NCBI GenBank assembly: GCA_963827785.1 | Contig: CAWHCT010000015.1 | Span: forward strand, 1-64,000 | DNA: 64,000 bases | Direction: 5' to 3' | DNA from: Site-B1 sp963827785 | GTDB taxonomy: Bacteria; Bacteroidota; Bacteroidia; Flavobacteriales; Flavobacteriaceae | Shown: positions 28,177 to 36,825 of the stretch, in pieces | How positions within the stretch are numbered: the first letter of the stretch is position 1 | Layout of the letters: each line of letters starts with the position of its first letter | Translations under genes and position numbers: made by a program | Notes under the pieces: generated by a model | What the model was told of the DNA's origin: nothing | The model's input: the letters and a program-made list of their open reading frames with translations, nothing else | The model's database searches: none

Positions 28177-28369
28177 AAGTACATTTTTTTTCTGGGGTAA
28201 AGGTATCCACCGATAAAAATTCAGATAATGACAAAAGTCATATAACTGTATTGAAATGGTAACATTGGTCACATTACATTTGCCGTGCCTTGTTGTTAAA
28301 GTGATCCAATGCCATTTAGAGATATTCTAAATATCATCTAAATATTATTTATCGTAATTTTGATTTAAA
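28177..28369. promoter_or_regulatory. Divergent psrA / multihaem cytochrome promoter region
   Basis: This 193-bp region between divergent genes carries two separate 5-4-5 inverted repeats. One is the perfect ATGAC-N4-GTCAT at 28228-28241 (51 bp before psrA); the other is the near-palindrome GTAAC-N4-GTCAC at 28259-28272. Both site types also occur upstream of the exported rhodanese operon, so the same pair of regulators could control both. Confidence 0.6.
28228..28241. promoter_or_regulatory. Putative Crp/Fnr-type operator upstream of psrA
   Basis: ATGACAAAAGTCAT is a perfect 5-4-5 inverted repeat. Its distance to the psrA start (51 bp) is close to that at pntAA (56 bp from the core), which supports a shared activation geometry. 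Confidence 0.6.
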
Positions 28370-30268
28370 ATGTATTTGATGAAGGGAAATAATTCAAAAT
28401 TTTGGATTGGCTTTGTTCTATTGATATTGATAGTTGCCTTGTTTTTTTGGATTAAAAGTGATTCTTCAATTTACAGTTCGAAAACAGAATCAGAATATGT
28501 AAGCGTTGAAGTACCTTCAGATGAATCCTGCCTGCAATGTCATGCAAATACCAAAGGATATTCCAGTTATCATAATCCTGAATTGATAGGTTGCACGAGT
28601 TGCCATTTAGGTAATGCATCCACCTTGGATAAGGACGATTCACACAAAGGCATGGTATTAATTCCGGGAAATTTATCTGATGCTTCAGAAACCTGTGGCA
28701 AATGTCACCCTAATGAATTAAAGAAGATCGAAAATTCGCTTATGACAACTAACAGCGGACTTGTGGCTGTTGACAAATTTGTATTTGGTGAAGCTGACAG
28801 TCCTGATTATCATTATCATATAAAAGAAATCCAAAATTCAGCATCTGATAAACATTTGCGAGATCTGTGTGCCAATTGCCATTTAGGAGCCGAGAAGAAG
28901 GAGTTTGGCGAGATCACACAGTTAAGCAGAGGAGGAGGTTGCAATGCATGCCATTTGAATTATGATGAAGCTTCTAAAAAAGATTTGATTAGCTATTTGT
29001 CATCTAATAAGAAAGAACTGCCTTTAGCACATCCGGCGACCAATATATTTGTAACTAACGAACATTGTTTTGGTTGCCATAGTCGATCTAGCAGGATTTC
29101 AACTAATTATGAAGGTTGGCAGGAAACCCTATTGGATGAAACCGATGTGATAAATAAAGATGGATTCAGAATATTAGAAGATAAACGTGTATATAAATAT
29201 ATAGAGGAAGATGTGCATCATGCTAAAGGCATGTTGTGTATAGATTGCCATTCTTCTCATGAAGTAATGGGAGACGGAAACCGTTATACGCATGAGGAAC
29301 AAGCGGTAAAATTGCAGTGTTCTGACTGTCATTTTAAAGAAAAACCTAACACTATTCCCTATGATTCGTTGGATACCGAAAGTATGTTGGTGTTCTTACA
29401 TAGAGATTATAAACATACAGACAAACAAATTATCTCTGTGGAAAACGGAGGCCATCCGTTGGTGAATACCTTTTTAGATTCAGTTGGAAACGCTTTTTTA
29501 ATAGGAAAAAAAGACGGGAAACTTCATGAGTTGAAACCTCAATCTACTGTTTGCTCAAGAGATAATGCACATAAGGATATGACTTGCTCCACTTGTCATT
29601 CATCCTGGACCACCAAATGCATAGGTTGCCATAACCAATTTGACGAAAATGAAACAAGAGCCTTCGATTTGTTGGACAGACGTTATGTAAAAGGACAATG
29701 GAAGGAATATGTTGCAGAATTTTCATCTTCTCAACCATCGCTGGGAGTTCGGGAAAAGGAAGGTAATAAGCATATTGAGCCGGCAGTTCCGGGGATGATC
29801 TTGACCATTGATAAAGGAAGTTATGAAGGAAAGGAAATAGGTGAGGATGTGTCTTTTCACAGATTGTATGCTCCAAATTCTCCTCACACAACATCTTCAA
29901 AGGTTAGAGATTGCAGATCTTGTCACAACAGTCCTGAAGCCATCGGTTATGGAAAAGGAGAACTGAATTTTAATGTTGAAAATGGGAAGTGGAGTTTTAT
30001 TGCTGAATATGCTCTAAATGAAAATGACGATCTTCCGGAAGATGCATGGATTCCATTTTTAAAAGATGTTGAGGCAGGAACAGTTAATTCTACACGAACC
30101 GATTTCAGACCATTTACAGTTGAGGAGCAAAAGCAAATTTTATTGATTGGTGCCTGTCTGCAATGTCATAAAGAAGATTCTAAGGTGATGCAGCAAAGTT
30201 TGATCAAAGGAATTCAACCCTTACTTAATAGTCTTGATAAACGTTGTGTGGTTCCTGTTTGGGATTAA
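28370..30268 (+). CDS. Membrane-anchored 12-haem c-type cytochrome
   Basis: The protein has 632 residues (an alternative start at 28379 removes three). An N-terminal helix (FWIGFVLLILIVALFFW) anchors a periplasmic domain with twelve CXXCH motifs, at residues 54, 75, 109, 167, 191, 233, 290, 317, 406, 417, 515 and 596. Haem density is highest in the first 320 residues; wide gaps at 322-405 and 422-514 may be a non-haem domain. I cannot place it in a named family; it is neither NrfA nor, by count, octahaem tetrathionate reductase. Divergent transcription from psrA suggests it feeds or drains electrons of that complex. Its stop overlaps the tex stop on the other strand. Confidence 0.9.
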   Translation: MYLMKGNNSKFWIGFVLLILIVALFFWIKSDSSIYSSKTESEYVSVEVPSDESCLQCHANTKGYSSYHNPELIGCTSCHLGNASTLDKDDSHKGMVLIPGNLSDASETCGKCHPNELKKIENSLMTTNSGLVAVDKFVFGEADSPDYHYHIKEIQNSASDKHLRDLCANCHLGAEKKEFGEITQLSRGGGCNACHLNYDEASKKDLISYLSSNKKELPLAHPATNIFVTNEHCFGCHSRSSRISTNYEGWQETLLDETDVINKDGFRILEDKRVYKYIEEDVHHAKGMLCIDCHSSHEVMGDGNRYTHEEQAVKLQCSDCHFKEKPNTIPYDSLDTESMLVFLHRDYKHTDKQIISVENGGHPLVNTFLDSVGNAFLIGKKDGKLHELKPQSTVCSRDNAHKDMTCSTCHSSWTTKCIGCHNQFDENETRAFDLLDRRYVKGQWKEYVAEFSSSQPSLGVREKEGNKHIEPAVPGMILTIDKGSYEGKEIGEDVSFHRLYAPNSPHTTSSKVRDCRSCHNSPEAIGYGKGELNFNVENGKWSFIAEYALNENDDLPEDAWIPFLKDVEAGTVNSTRTDFRPFTVEEQKQILLIGACLQCHKEDSKVMQQSLIKGIQPLLNSLDKRCVVPVWD

Positions 30269-32402
30269 TCAGATTTATGAAGCTTTAACTGAATACGTTT
30301 TCTTGGAATATCTACATCCAACACCTTTACGATAATTTGCTGATGCAAACTCACATGTTCATTTACATCGCTTACAAAGGCATCGGCTAAATTGGATACA
30401 TGAATTAAGCCACTTTCTTTAATGCCAATATCTACAAAGCAACCAAAATTAGTAATGTTGTTCACGATTCCCGGAAGCAGTTGACCTTCATGCAAGTCGT
30501 TTATGCTTCTAATATTTTGATTAAAGGTGAAGACTTTTGCCTGCTCACGAATATCCAATCCTGGTTTTTCGAGTTCTTTAATAATGTCCTCAAGTGTTGG
30601 TAATCCAACAGAATCAGTACAATATTTTTTTAGATCAATTTTTTGAAGCAACTTTTTATTTCCTATCAATTCTGAAACAGCTTTACCTTCATCTTTGGCC
30701 ATTTGTTTTACCAGATCATAACGTTCCGGATGGACAGCAGAATCATCCAATGGATTTTTAGCATCCTTAATTCTTAAAAAAGCAGCACCTTGCTCAAAGG
30801 CTTTATCACCTAAACGAGGTACTTTTTTTATCTCACTTCTTGATGCAAACGAACCTTGTTCACTTCTAAATTCTACAATATTTTCTGCCAGTTTTGGTCC
30901 AATACCAGATACATAACTCAGCAAGGATTTACTTGCTGTATTAATATTCACTCCAACGGCATTCACACAACTCTCTACCACTGTATCTAAACTGGTTTTA
31001 AGCTTGGTTTGGTCAACATCGTGCTGGTATTGTCCAACTCCTATTGATTTGGCGTCAATCTTTACCAATTCAGCTAAAGGGTCCTGCAAGCGTCTTCCAA
31101 TCGATACCGAGCCACGAACGGTTACATCGTAATTAGGGAATTCTTCACGAGCAATTTTTGAAGCCGAATAAATAGATGCACCAGCTTCACTGACCACAAA
31201 AACCTGAATATCATTTTTAAAATGAATGCGTCTGATAAGGGATTCCGTTTCTCGGGATGCAGTTCCGTTTCCAATGGCAATAGCTTCAATTTTATAGGCA
31301 TCTGCCAGGGAGCTAATCTTCTTCATAGCACCTTTGCTGTCATTTTTTGGAGGATGCGGATAAATGGTCTCGTTATATTTTAAATCGCCTTGAGCATCTA
31401 AACAAACCACTTTACAACCCGTTCTAAATCCCGGGTCTATAGCTAACACACGTTTTTCTCCAATAGGTGAACCTAACAGTAATTGTTTTAAATTTTTAGC
31501 GAATACATTAATGGCGGATTCATCAGCTTTTTCTTTGGCAATCTGTAAAGCTTCATTTGATAACGATGGAAGCAGTAATCTCTTATATGCATCTGTAATA
31601 GCCAATTTTATTTGATCGGAACAAGCGTTTTGAGAACGAATGATTCTATTTTCAATTTCAGCCAATGCTTTGTCGTCATCAATCTCAATTTTAACGCGAA
31701 TAAATCCTTCGTGTTCTGCTCTTAAAATGGCTAATAATCTATGTGATGGAATTCTATTTAAGGATTCGGTCCAATCAAAATAATCTCTGAATTTTTGCGC
31801 TTTTTCATCCGATGGCTTCGGGATCGACTTTAGTCTTAACTAACTTTGGTATTAATAGTTGCAAATTTTTCTAACTGATAGCGAATACTATTTCTAATAT
31901 CTGTTCGTTCATTGATCCATTCTGCAATAATATGTCGAGCACCTTCCAGAGCGTCTTCAACAGAGTTTACGTCACCTTTTACGTATTTATAAGCAATGGA
32001 TTCAATATCATTCGCATTCTGGCTCATAATGATTTTAGCCAACGGTTCCAATCCATTTTTGCGAGCGGTTTCTGCTTTGGTTTTCCGCTTCTTTTTATAC
32101 GGTAAGTACAAATCCTCAAGCGTGGTTAAATTTTGAGTTTTGTTGATTTTGTCTTTTAATTCTGATGTTAAAACTTCTTGTTCTTCAAGTGCTTTAAGAA
32201 TGGCGATTTTACGTTTTTCCAAAGCTTCAAATTGCTCCTTGTATTTTACAATGTCTCCAATTTGAACTTCATCCAGATTACCTGTTCGTTCTTTTCTGTA
32301 ACGAGAAATAAACGGAATGGTACAATCCTCATTCAGTAAATCAATGGTATTTTTTACACTGTTTGCTGGAAGCTGGGTTTTGGAAATAATATAATTTATC
32401 AT
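30265..32402 (-). CDS. tex: Tex family RNA-binding S1 protein, two +1 insertions
   Basis: The two frames 31836-32402 and 30265-31665 join into one protein of about 711 residues. The intervening 170 bases encode the missing part once two single-base insertions (near 31838 and 31812) are removed, restoring KVVKTKVDPEASDEKAQKF. The N-terminal Tex domain, the YqgF-like RNase H fold (VLAIDPGFRTGCKVVCLD), the helix-hairpin-helix (LLSYVSGIGPKLAENIVEFR) and the C-terminal S1 domain (LLPGIVNNITNFGCFVDIGI) are all visible. Tex is a transcription-associated, nucleic-acid-binding protein usually kept intact, so sequencing error is likely. It converges on the cytochrome gene with overlapping stops. Confidence 0.85.
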
Positions 32403-32438
32403 AAAAAAAGACCTTATAAATTTAGAATTATAAGGTCT
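32402..32438 (-). terminator. Terminator after OmpA-family gene
   Basis: An 11-bp perfect stem (AGACCTTATAA / TTATAAGGTCT) with an 8-base loop is followed on the minus strand by seven T. It ends transcription of the lipoprotein-OmpA unit immediately before the tex start. Confidence 0.85.
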
Positions 32439-32486
32439 GTAATATATTTAACTCGGTTGAATATTTTAACTTTTTTAGTATAAATA

Positions 32487-33194
32487 TTAATTTCCTTCGG
32501 ACTGTTGTTTGGCATCATCAATCATTTTTTGATTTGGCACAATTGCAACATTAACTCTCCTGTTTTTTGCCCTACCTTCTGCCGTAGAATTATCGTTGGT
32601 TGGTTGGGTTTCTCCAAACCAATTAGTATTTAATCTACCGCTGCTAACACCATTGTTTATCAAATAATTAGTAACAGCATTAGCTCGATTTTTAGATAAT
32701 GTCATGTTATAATCTTCTGCACCAACACTATCTGTGTGTCCAACCACTAGGATATTTGTATCAGTATACTCTTTAAAAACAGCGATTAGTTTATTTAAGG
32801 TTTCTTGTGATGCTACATTTATATTATACTTATTGGTATCAAAATATACACCGCTATTTTCATCGAATGTAACAACAATAGCATCGTCAATGCGTTCTAC
32901 CTGGGCTCCTGGTATTTCCTCTTCAATTTTTTGAGCTTGTTTATCCATTTTGTTTCCAATAAGCACACCTGCTGTACCACCCACAACACCTCCAATAACT
33001 GCTCCTAATTCTCCGTTTCCGCCTTTGCCAACATTATTTCCAATAATGGCTCCCAAAACAGCTCCTCCGGTTGCACCTATTACTCCACCTTTCTGTTTGT
33101 TATTTGCATTTTGAATGGATTTACAGTTTGTAAAAGTAAAAGCTACTGTTAAAGCCAAAACGATCAGGCTTATTTTTTTGATTTGAGTATTCAT
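32487..33194 (-). CDS. OmpA-family lipoprotein with glycine-zipper domain
   Basis: The protein has 235 residues. A lipoprotein signal ends at NC (Cys24). A glycine-zipper segment (GGVIGATGGAVLGAIIGNNVG and GGVVGGTAGVLIGNKM) is followed by an OmpA C-terminal peptidoglycan-binding domain (NILVVGHTDSVGAEDYNMTLS, NRRVNVAIVPN). This is the YiaD-like arrangement: an outer-membrane lipoprotein that contacts peptidoglycan. Its start overlaps the stop of the lipocalin-like lipoprotein gene upstream by one base (TAATG), so the two are coupled. Confidence 0.9.
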   Translation of the reverse strand: MNTQIKKISLIVLALTVAFTFTNCKSIQNANNKQKGGVIGATGGAVLGAIIGNNVGKGGNGELGAVIGGVVGGTAGVLIGNKMDKQAQKIEEEIPGAQVERIDDAIVVTFDENSGVYFDTNKYNINVASQETLNKLIAVFKEYTDTNILVVGHTDSVGAEDYNMTLSKNRANAVTNYLINNGVSSGRLNTNWFGETQPTNDNSTAEGRAKNRRVNVAIVPNQKMIDDAKQQSEGN

Positions 33195-33673
33195 TAGTTT
33201 TGAGTTTTAGTAAAATTCATAGTTATTTTAAAAGGTTTTCCTTCTAAGGACACGGTTTGTTGCCATTGCATATCTGTATCAGACAATTGCGTTAATTGCA
33301 GCCTAAATCCACGATTGGTTTCAGATTTTTCCTTGACATCAGTCGGTTTTAATAAAAAATCATATAAACCTGTTTCAGGGTCAACTTCCTGAATGGTGAA
33401 GATAAAATAACGCTCTCCATTTGAACATTTTGCACCATTAATGGTATAAGTCCCAGTGTTATTATTGGGAATAAAATTCCACGAACTACTTTCAAAACAG
33501 TCTTTTGTTGCATCATCGAATAAAGACACCTTAAACGTTCCTGTTTGATCATAAGTAATTGTGTTTAAAATCCAGTCACCTTTAATTACCTTTTTTGAGG
33601 TTCTAACTGTTTTTGAAGCATTGCAGGAGCTTAAAACTATTGTCAATGCCATTAAGAATATTGTTTTTTTCAT
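33194..33673 (-). CDS. Lipocalin-like small lipoprotein
   Basis: The protein has 159 residues. The signal peptide ends at LSSC (Cys17). The mature part has repeated short beta-strands with GDWILNTITYDQTG near the start, the pattern of lipocalin-like proteins common in flavobacteria. No catalytic residues are evident. It is translationally coupled to the downstream OmpA lipoprotein, a pairing that suggests an envelope role; its ligand is unknown. Confidence 0.65.
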   Translation of the reverse strand: MKKTIFLMALTIVLSSCNASKTVRTSKKVIKGDWILNTITYDQTGTFKVSLFDDATKDCFESSSWNFIPNNNTGTYTINGAKCSNGERYFIFTIQEVDPETGLYDFLLKPTDVKEKSETNRGFRLQLTQLSDTDMQWQQTVSLEGKPFKITMNFTKTQN

Positions 33674-33748
33674 TCGTTTACGATTTATGTGAAAGATACG
33701 ATTAAACTGACGTGTTGGATTATACCGTAACGTATTATTAACATAAGA

Positions 33749-34615
33749 TCACTCCAATTTTTCAGCTGGAATATTTTTTAAGAAATAATTGTAAGTCACC
33801 GTTAAGGCTAACACAAATAATGCTGCGATTACACCAACAAGAACATCGTAATATGGATATAAGGACAATGACAATCTGATTAAAATAGTAGCTAGAACAA
33901 AGGCAGAATACCTGAATATTTTGTAGTAATTTATTGTAAAACGTAAGGCAAACAACACTATTAATATATCGCTAAATACTAAAATTGTGTAAAAGTCCTG
34001 GAATGAATGTAAATAAGTCCCTGATTCTATGAGCACTTTTAAATCCCTGAATCCAATAATTGTGAATGCAATTAATAAAGCTAAAGCCAACAACTTTTTT
34101 AATCTGATAAATTGTGTTTGCTCATCTTCAGTGGAGCTTAGTTTAATATGTTTTTGAATCTTGTTGTTTAGCCCAATAATTGAAAAGATTATGATGGCTC
34201 CAAAACCATAGATCATCATATTTATAAATGAATCTTTTATTTGTAACCACTCTAGATTATTCCCAAAATGGCTGAATTCCTTAAAAGCATCTCTTAAAAA
34301 GATCAATGATAAGAGTTCAAATTGCTTTCCCACAGAATTAGCAACCGATTTTGGAAGCACGAATATGAGTCCGAAAAGTTCAACTATCAGTAAAATTGTG
34401 AAAACAATTTCTATTGAAAAGAATGGATTTCTAAAACTAGAGTCAAAATTCCCAAGACTTATGAAATCATTATTGACAAGAACACTTAGAACTGAACTAA
34501 CTATAAAAGTTATTACAAGAATGATGCTAATAGCATGCAGACTTTTCTTGTTTTCCCAATACTGTTTTAAGCTTTCAAAAACTCTATTTATTATTGATAA
34601 AAAGCGTTTGAGCAT
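33749..34615 (-). CDS. Uncharacterised integral membrane protein
   Basis: The protein has 288 residues with about seven or eight hydrophobic helices (e.g. 29-49, 67-89, 132-150, 168-188, 207-228, 236-280), an amphipathic N-terminus (FLSIINRVFESLKQYW) and a charged cytoplasmic loop around 152-165. I do not recognise the family. It lies 24 bases after metG in the same direction and could be co-transcribed. Nothing in the sequence indicates a transport substrate. Confidence 0.6.
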   Translation of the reverse strand: MLKRFLSIINRVFESLKQYWENKKSLHAISIILVITFIVSSVLSVLVNNDFISLGNFDSSFRNPFFSIEIVFTILLIVELFGLIFVLPKSVANSVGKQFELLSLIFLRDAFKEFSHFGNNLEWLQIKDSFINMMIYGFGAIIIFSIIGLNNKIQKHIKLSSTEDEQTQFIRLKKLLALALLIAFTIIGFRDLKVLIESGTYLHSFQDFYTILVFSDILIVLFALRFTINYYKIFRYSAFVLATILIRLSLSLYPYYDVLVGVIAALFVLALTVTYNYFLKNIPAEKLE

Positions 34616-34639
34616 GATCGTTAAAATTACTAAATTGTT

Positions 34640-36748
34640 TTAACTAATCTTTAATCCGTTTTCAATTTTAGAATCACCTGTACTGAGGGAAGTCGAAGTA
34701 TCAGGATTTACAAACACCAATTTACCTTCTGAGTTTTCAGTCATTAAGATCATCCCCTGGCTTTCCACTCCTCGAAGAGCTCTTGGAGCTAAATTGGCTA
34801 ATACCGTTACGCGCTTGCCTACTACTTCTTCAGGAGAAAAGCTTTCGGCAATTCCGGAAACAATGGTCCTCACATCAATTCCTGTATCCACTTTCAAAAC
34901 CAATAGTTTTTTGGTTTTTGGCATCTTTTCAGCCTCAAGTATAGTGCCTACACGAATATCTAATTTGGAAAAGTCCTCATAAGTAATCGATTCTTTTTGA
35001 GGCTCTGATTTTCTATTTGCCGATTCATTTTTCTTTTTGCTGGCTATTAATTTGTCCAGTTGGGCTTGAATTTCTTCGTCTTCAATTTTAGTGAATAGCA
35101 ATTCGGCTTTACCTATTTGATGACCTGCAGGAAGCAGAGATTTACCGGCCGAAATATCGTTCCAAGAGTTCTCTGTACAATTCCCCTGCGTGGAATCACT
35201 CGAACTGACATTAAGAATAGAGTTCAATTTATTTGAGGTAAACGGTAAAAACGGTTCGCATAAAGTTCCTAAAGCGCTTGCAATTTGAAGAGCTACATAC
35301 ATAATGGTCTGTACACGGGTTTCATCCTCTTTTATGACCTTCCAGGGTTCTTCATCGGCAAGGTATTTATTGCCAAGACGGGCCAGATTCATAAGTTCAC
35401 CTAAAGCTTCCCTAAATCTGTAACGCTCAATTGAACTGGAAATAACTTCAGGATAAGCCCTTATAGCGGCCAACGTTTCTTTATCAACTTGTGAAAAAGT
35501 GCTTGGTGCCGGAACAATTCCATTGTAATATTTATTGGTCAGGACCACAACACGATTAATTAAGTTTCCGAATATGGCTACTAATTCATTATTATTCCTT
35601 GCCTGAAAATCCTTCCAGGTAAAATCGTTGTCCTTGGTTTCAGGTGCGTTAGCCGTTAATACATAGCGAAGCACATCTTGTTTATCAGGAAAATCCTTTA
35701 AATATTCCGGTAACCAAACTGCCCAGTTCTTTGAGGTGGATAATTTGTTGCTTTCTAAATTCAAAAATTCGTTGGCGGGAACATTATCAGGCAAGATATA
35801 TGAACCTTCTGCTTTGAGCATTGCAGGGAAAATAATACAGTGAAATACAATATTGTCTTTACCAATAAAATGGACCAGTTTTGTTTCTTTATCTTTCCAG
35901 TAAGGCTCCCAATCCTTTCCAACTCGTTTAGCCCATTCCTTCGTTGATGATATATAACCTATAGGTGCATCAAACCACACATATAGTACTTTTCCTTCTG
36001 CATCTGGTAACGGAACCGGAATTCCCCAGTCCAGATCTCTGGTTACTGCGCGTGGACGCAAACCATCATCTATCCAGGATTTACATTGTCCGTAAACATT
36101 AGGTTTCCAGTCTTTTTTATGATCTTTTAGAATCCATTTTTTAAGAAAAGCTTCGTGTTTATTGAGTGGTAAATACCAATGTTTTGTTTCTTTTAATGAA
36201 GGTGTATTTCCAGTTATTGCGGACTTCGGATTTATTAAGTCGGTGGCATTATGGCTGGTTCCGCAGTTCTCACATTGGTCACCATAGCTTTCTTCATTAC
36301 CACATTTTGGGCAAGTACCTACTATGAATCTATCGGCAAGAAACTGATCTGCTTCTTCATCATATAGCTGTTCCTGAGTTTCTTCAATAAATTCATGTTT
36401 ATTATATAAGGTAGTAAAGAATTCTGAGGCAGTATCGTGATGGATCTTTGCCGTTGTACGTGAATAGTTATCAAAAGTAATCCCAAAATCTTCAAAGGAT
36501 TTCTTTATGATCGCATGATATTTATCAACGATATCCTGAGGTGAAACACCTTCTTTTTTAGCTTTTATTGTAATAGGCACACCATGTTCATCACTACCAC
36601 AAATAAAGGCCACATCATGTCCTGTCAATCGCAAATATCGTGCATAGATATCAGCAGGGACATACACTCCTGCCAAATGTCCAATATGGATAGGGCCATT
36701 GGTATAAGGCAAAGCAGCAGTAATTGTATATCGTTTTGGTGTAGTCAT
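34640..36748 (-). CDS. metG: Methionyl-tRNA synthetase with C-terminal tRNA-binding domain
   Basis: The protein has 702 residues. The HIGH motif is in PYTNGPIHIGHLAGVY, a zinc knuckle in CPKCGNEESYGDQCENCG, and the KMSKS equivalent is KLSTSKN. The C-terminal EMAP-II/Trbp111-like domain is at about 590-690 (YEDFSKLDIRVGTILEAEK). It charges tRNA-Met. Two short stretches look foreign to the family: SSSDSTQGNCTENSW (encoded at about 35166-35210) and TSTSLSTGDS near the C-terminus (34677-34705). Both coincide with REP-like repeat DNA inserted in frame in linker positions. The divergent ldcA gene starts about 77 bp away. Confidence 0.95.
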   Translation of the reverse strand: MTTPKRYTITAALPYTNGPIHIGHLAGVYVPADIYARYLRLTGHDVAFICGSDEHGVPITIKAKKEGVSPQDIVDKYHAIIKKSFEDFGITFDNYSRTTAKIHHDTASEFFTTLYNKHEFIEETQEQLYDEEADQFLADRFIVGTCPKCGNEESYGDQCENCGTSHNATDLINPKSAITGNTPSLKETKHWYLPLNKHEAFLKKWILKDHKKDWKPNVYGQCKSWIDDGLRPRAVTRDLDWGIPVPLPDAEGKVLYVWFDAPIGYISSTKEWAKRVGKDWEPYWKDKETKLVHFIGKDNIVFHCIIFPAMLKAEGSYILPDNVPANEFLNLESNKLSTSKNWAVWLPEYLKDFPDKQDVLRYVLTANAPETKDNDFTWKDFQARNNNELVAIFGNLINRVVVLTNKYYNGIVPAPSTFSQVDKETLAAIRAYPEVISSSIERYRFREALGELMNLARLGNKYLADEEPWKVIKEDETRVQTIMYVALQIASALGTLCEPFLPFTSNKLNSILNVSSSDSTQGNCTENSWNDISAGKSLLPAGHQIGKAELLFTKIEDEEIQAQLDKLIASKKKNESANRKSEPQKESITYEDFSKLDIRVGTILEAEKMPKTKKLLVLKVDTGIDVRTIVSGIAESFSPEEVVGKRVTVLANLAPRALRGVESQGMILMTENSEGKLVFVNPDTSTSLSTGDSKIENGLKIS
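34677..34705. repeat. REP-like element inside the 3' end of metG
   Basis: A 29-bp segment bounded by CCTG and CAGG contains GAGGGAAGTCGAAGT, resembling the short palindromic repeats scattered through many flavobacterial genomes. It encodes Thr/Ser-rich residues between the tRNA-binding domain and the last few residues of MetG. Confidence 0.5.
35166..35210. repeat. REP-like element inside metG linker
   Basis: A 45-bp stretch, read on the minus strand from TGTCAGTTCGAGTGATT to AGAGAACTC, has the start and end of a repeat family I recognise from Bacteroidota intergenic regions. Here it adds about 15 residues between the anticodon-binding and C-terminal domains without breaking the frame. Confidence 0.5.
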
Positions 36749-36825
36749 TACTTGAAATTATTAAGATGCAAAAATACAGAAACCTATTGAGAAAATATGT
36801 ATTTTGTTGTTTTCAATTAAAGGAG

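Noticed and set aside
28370..30268. Octahaem tetrathionate reductase or NrfA
   Set aside because: There are twelve CXXCH motifs, not eight or five, no CXXCK motif is visible, and the layout does not match those enzymes.
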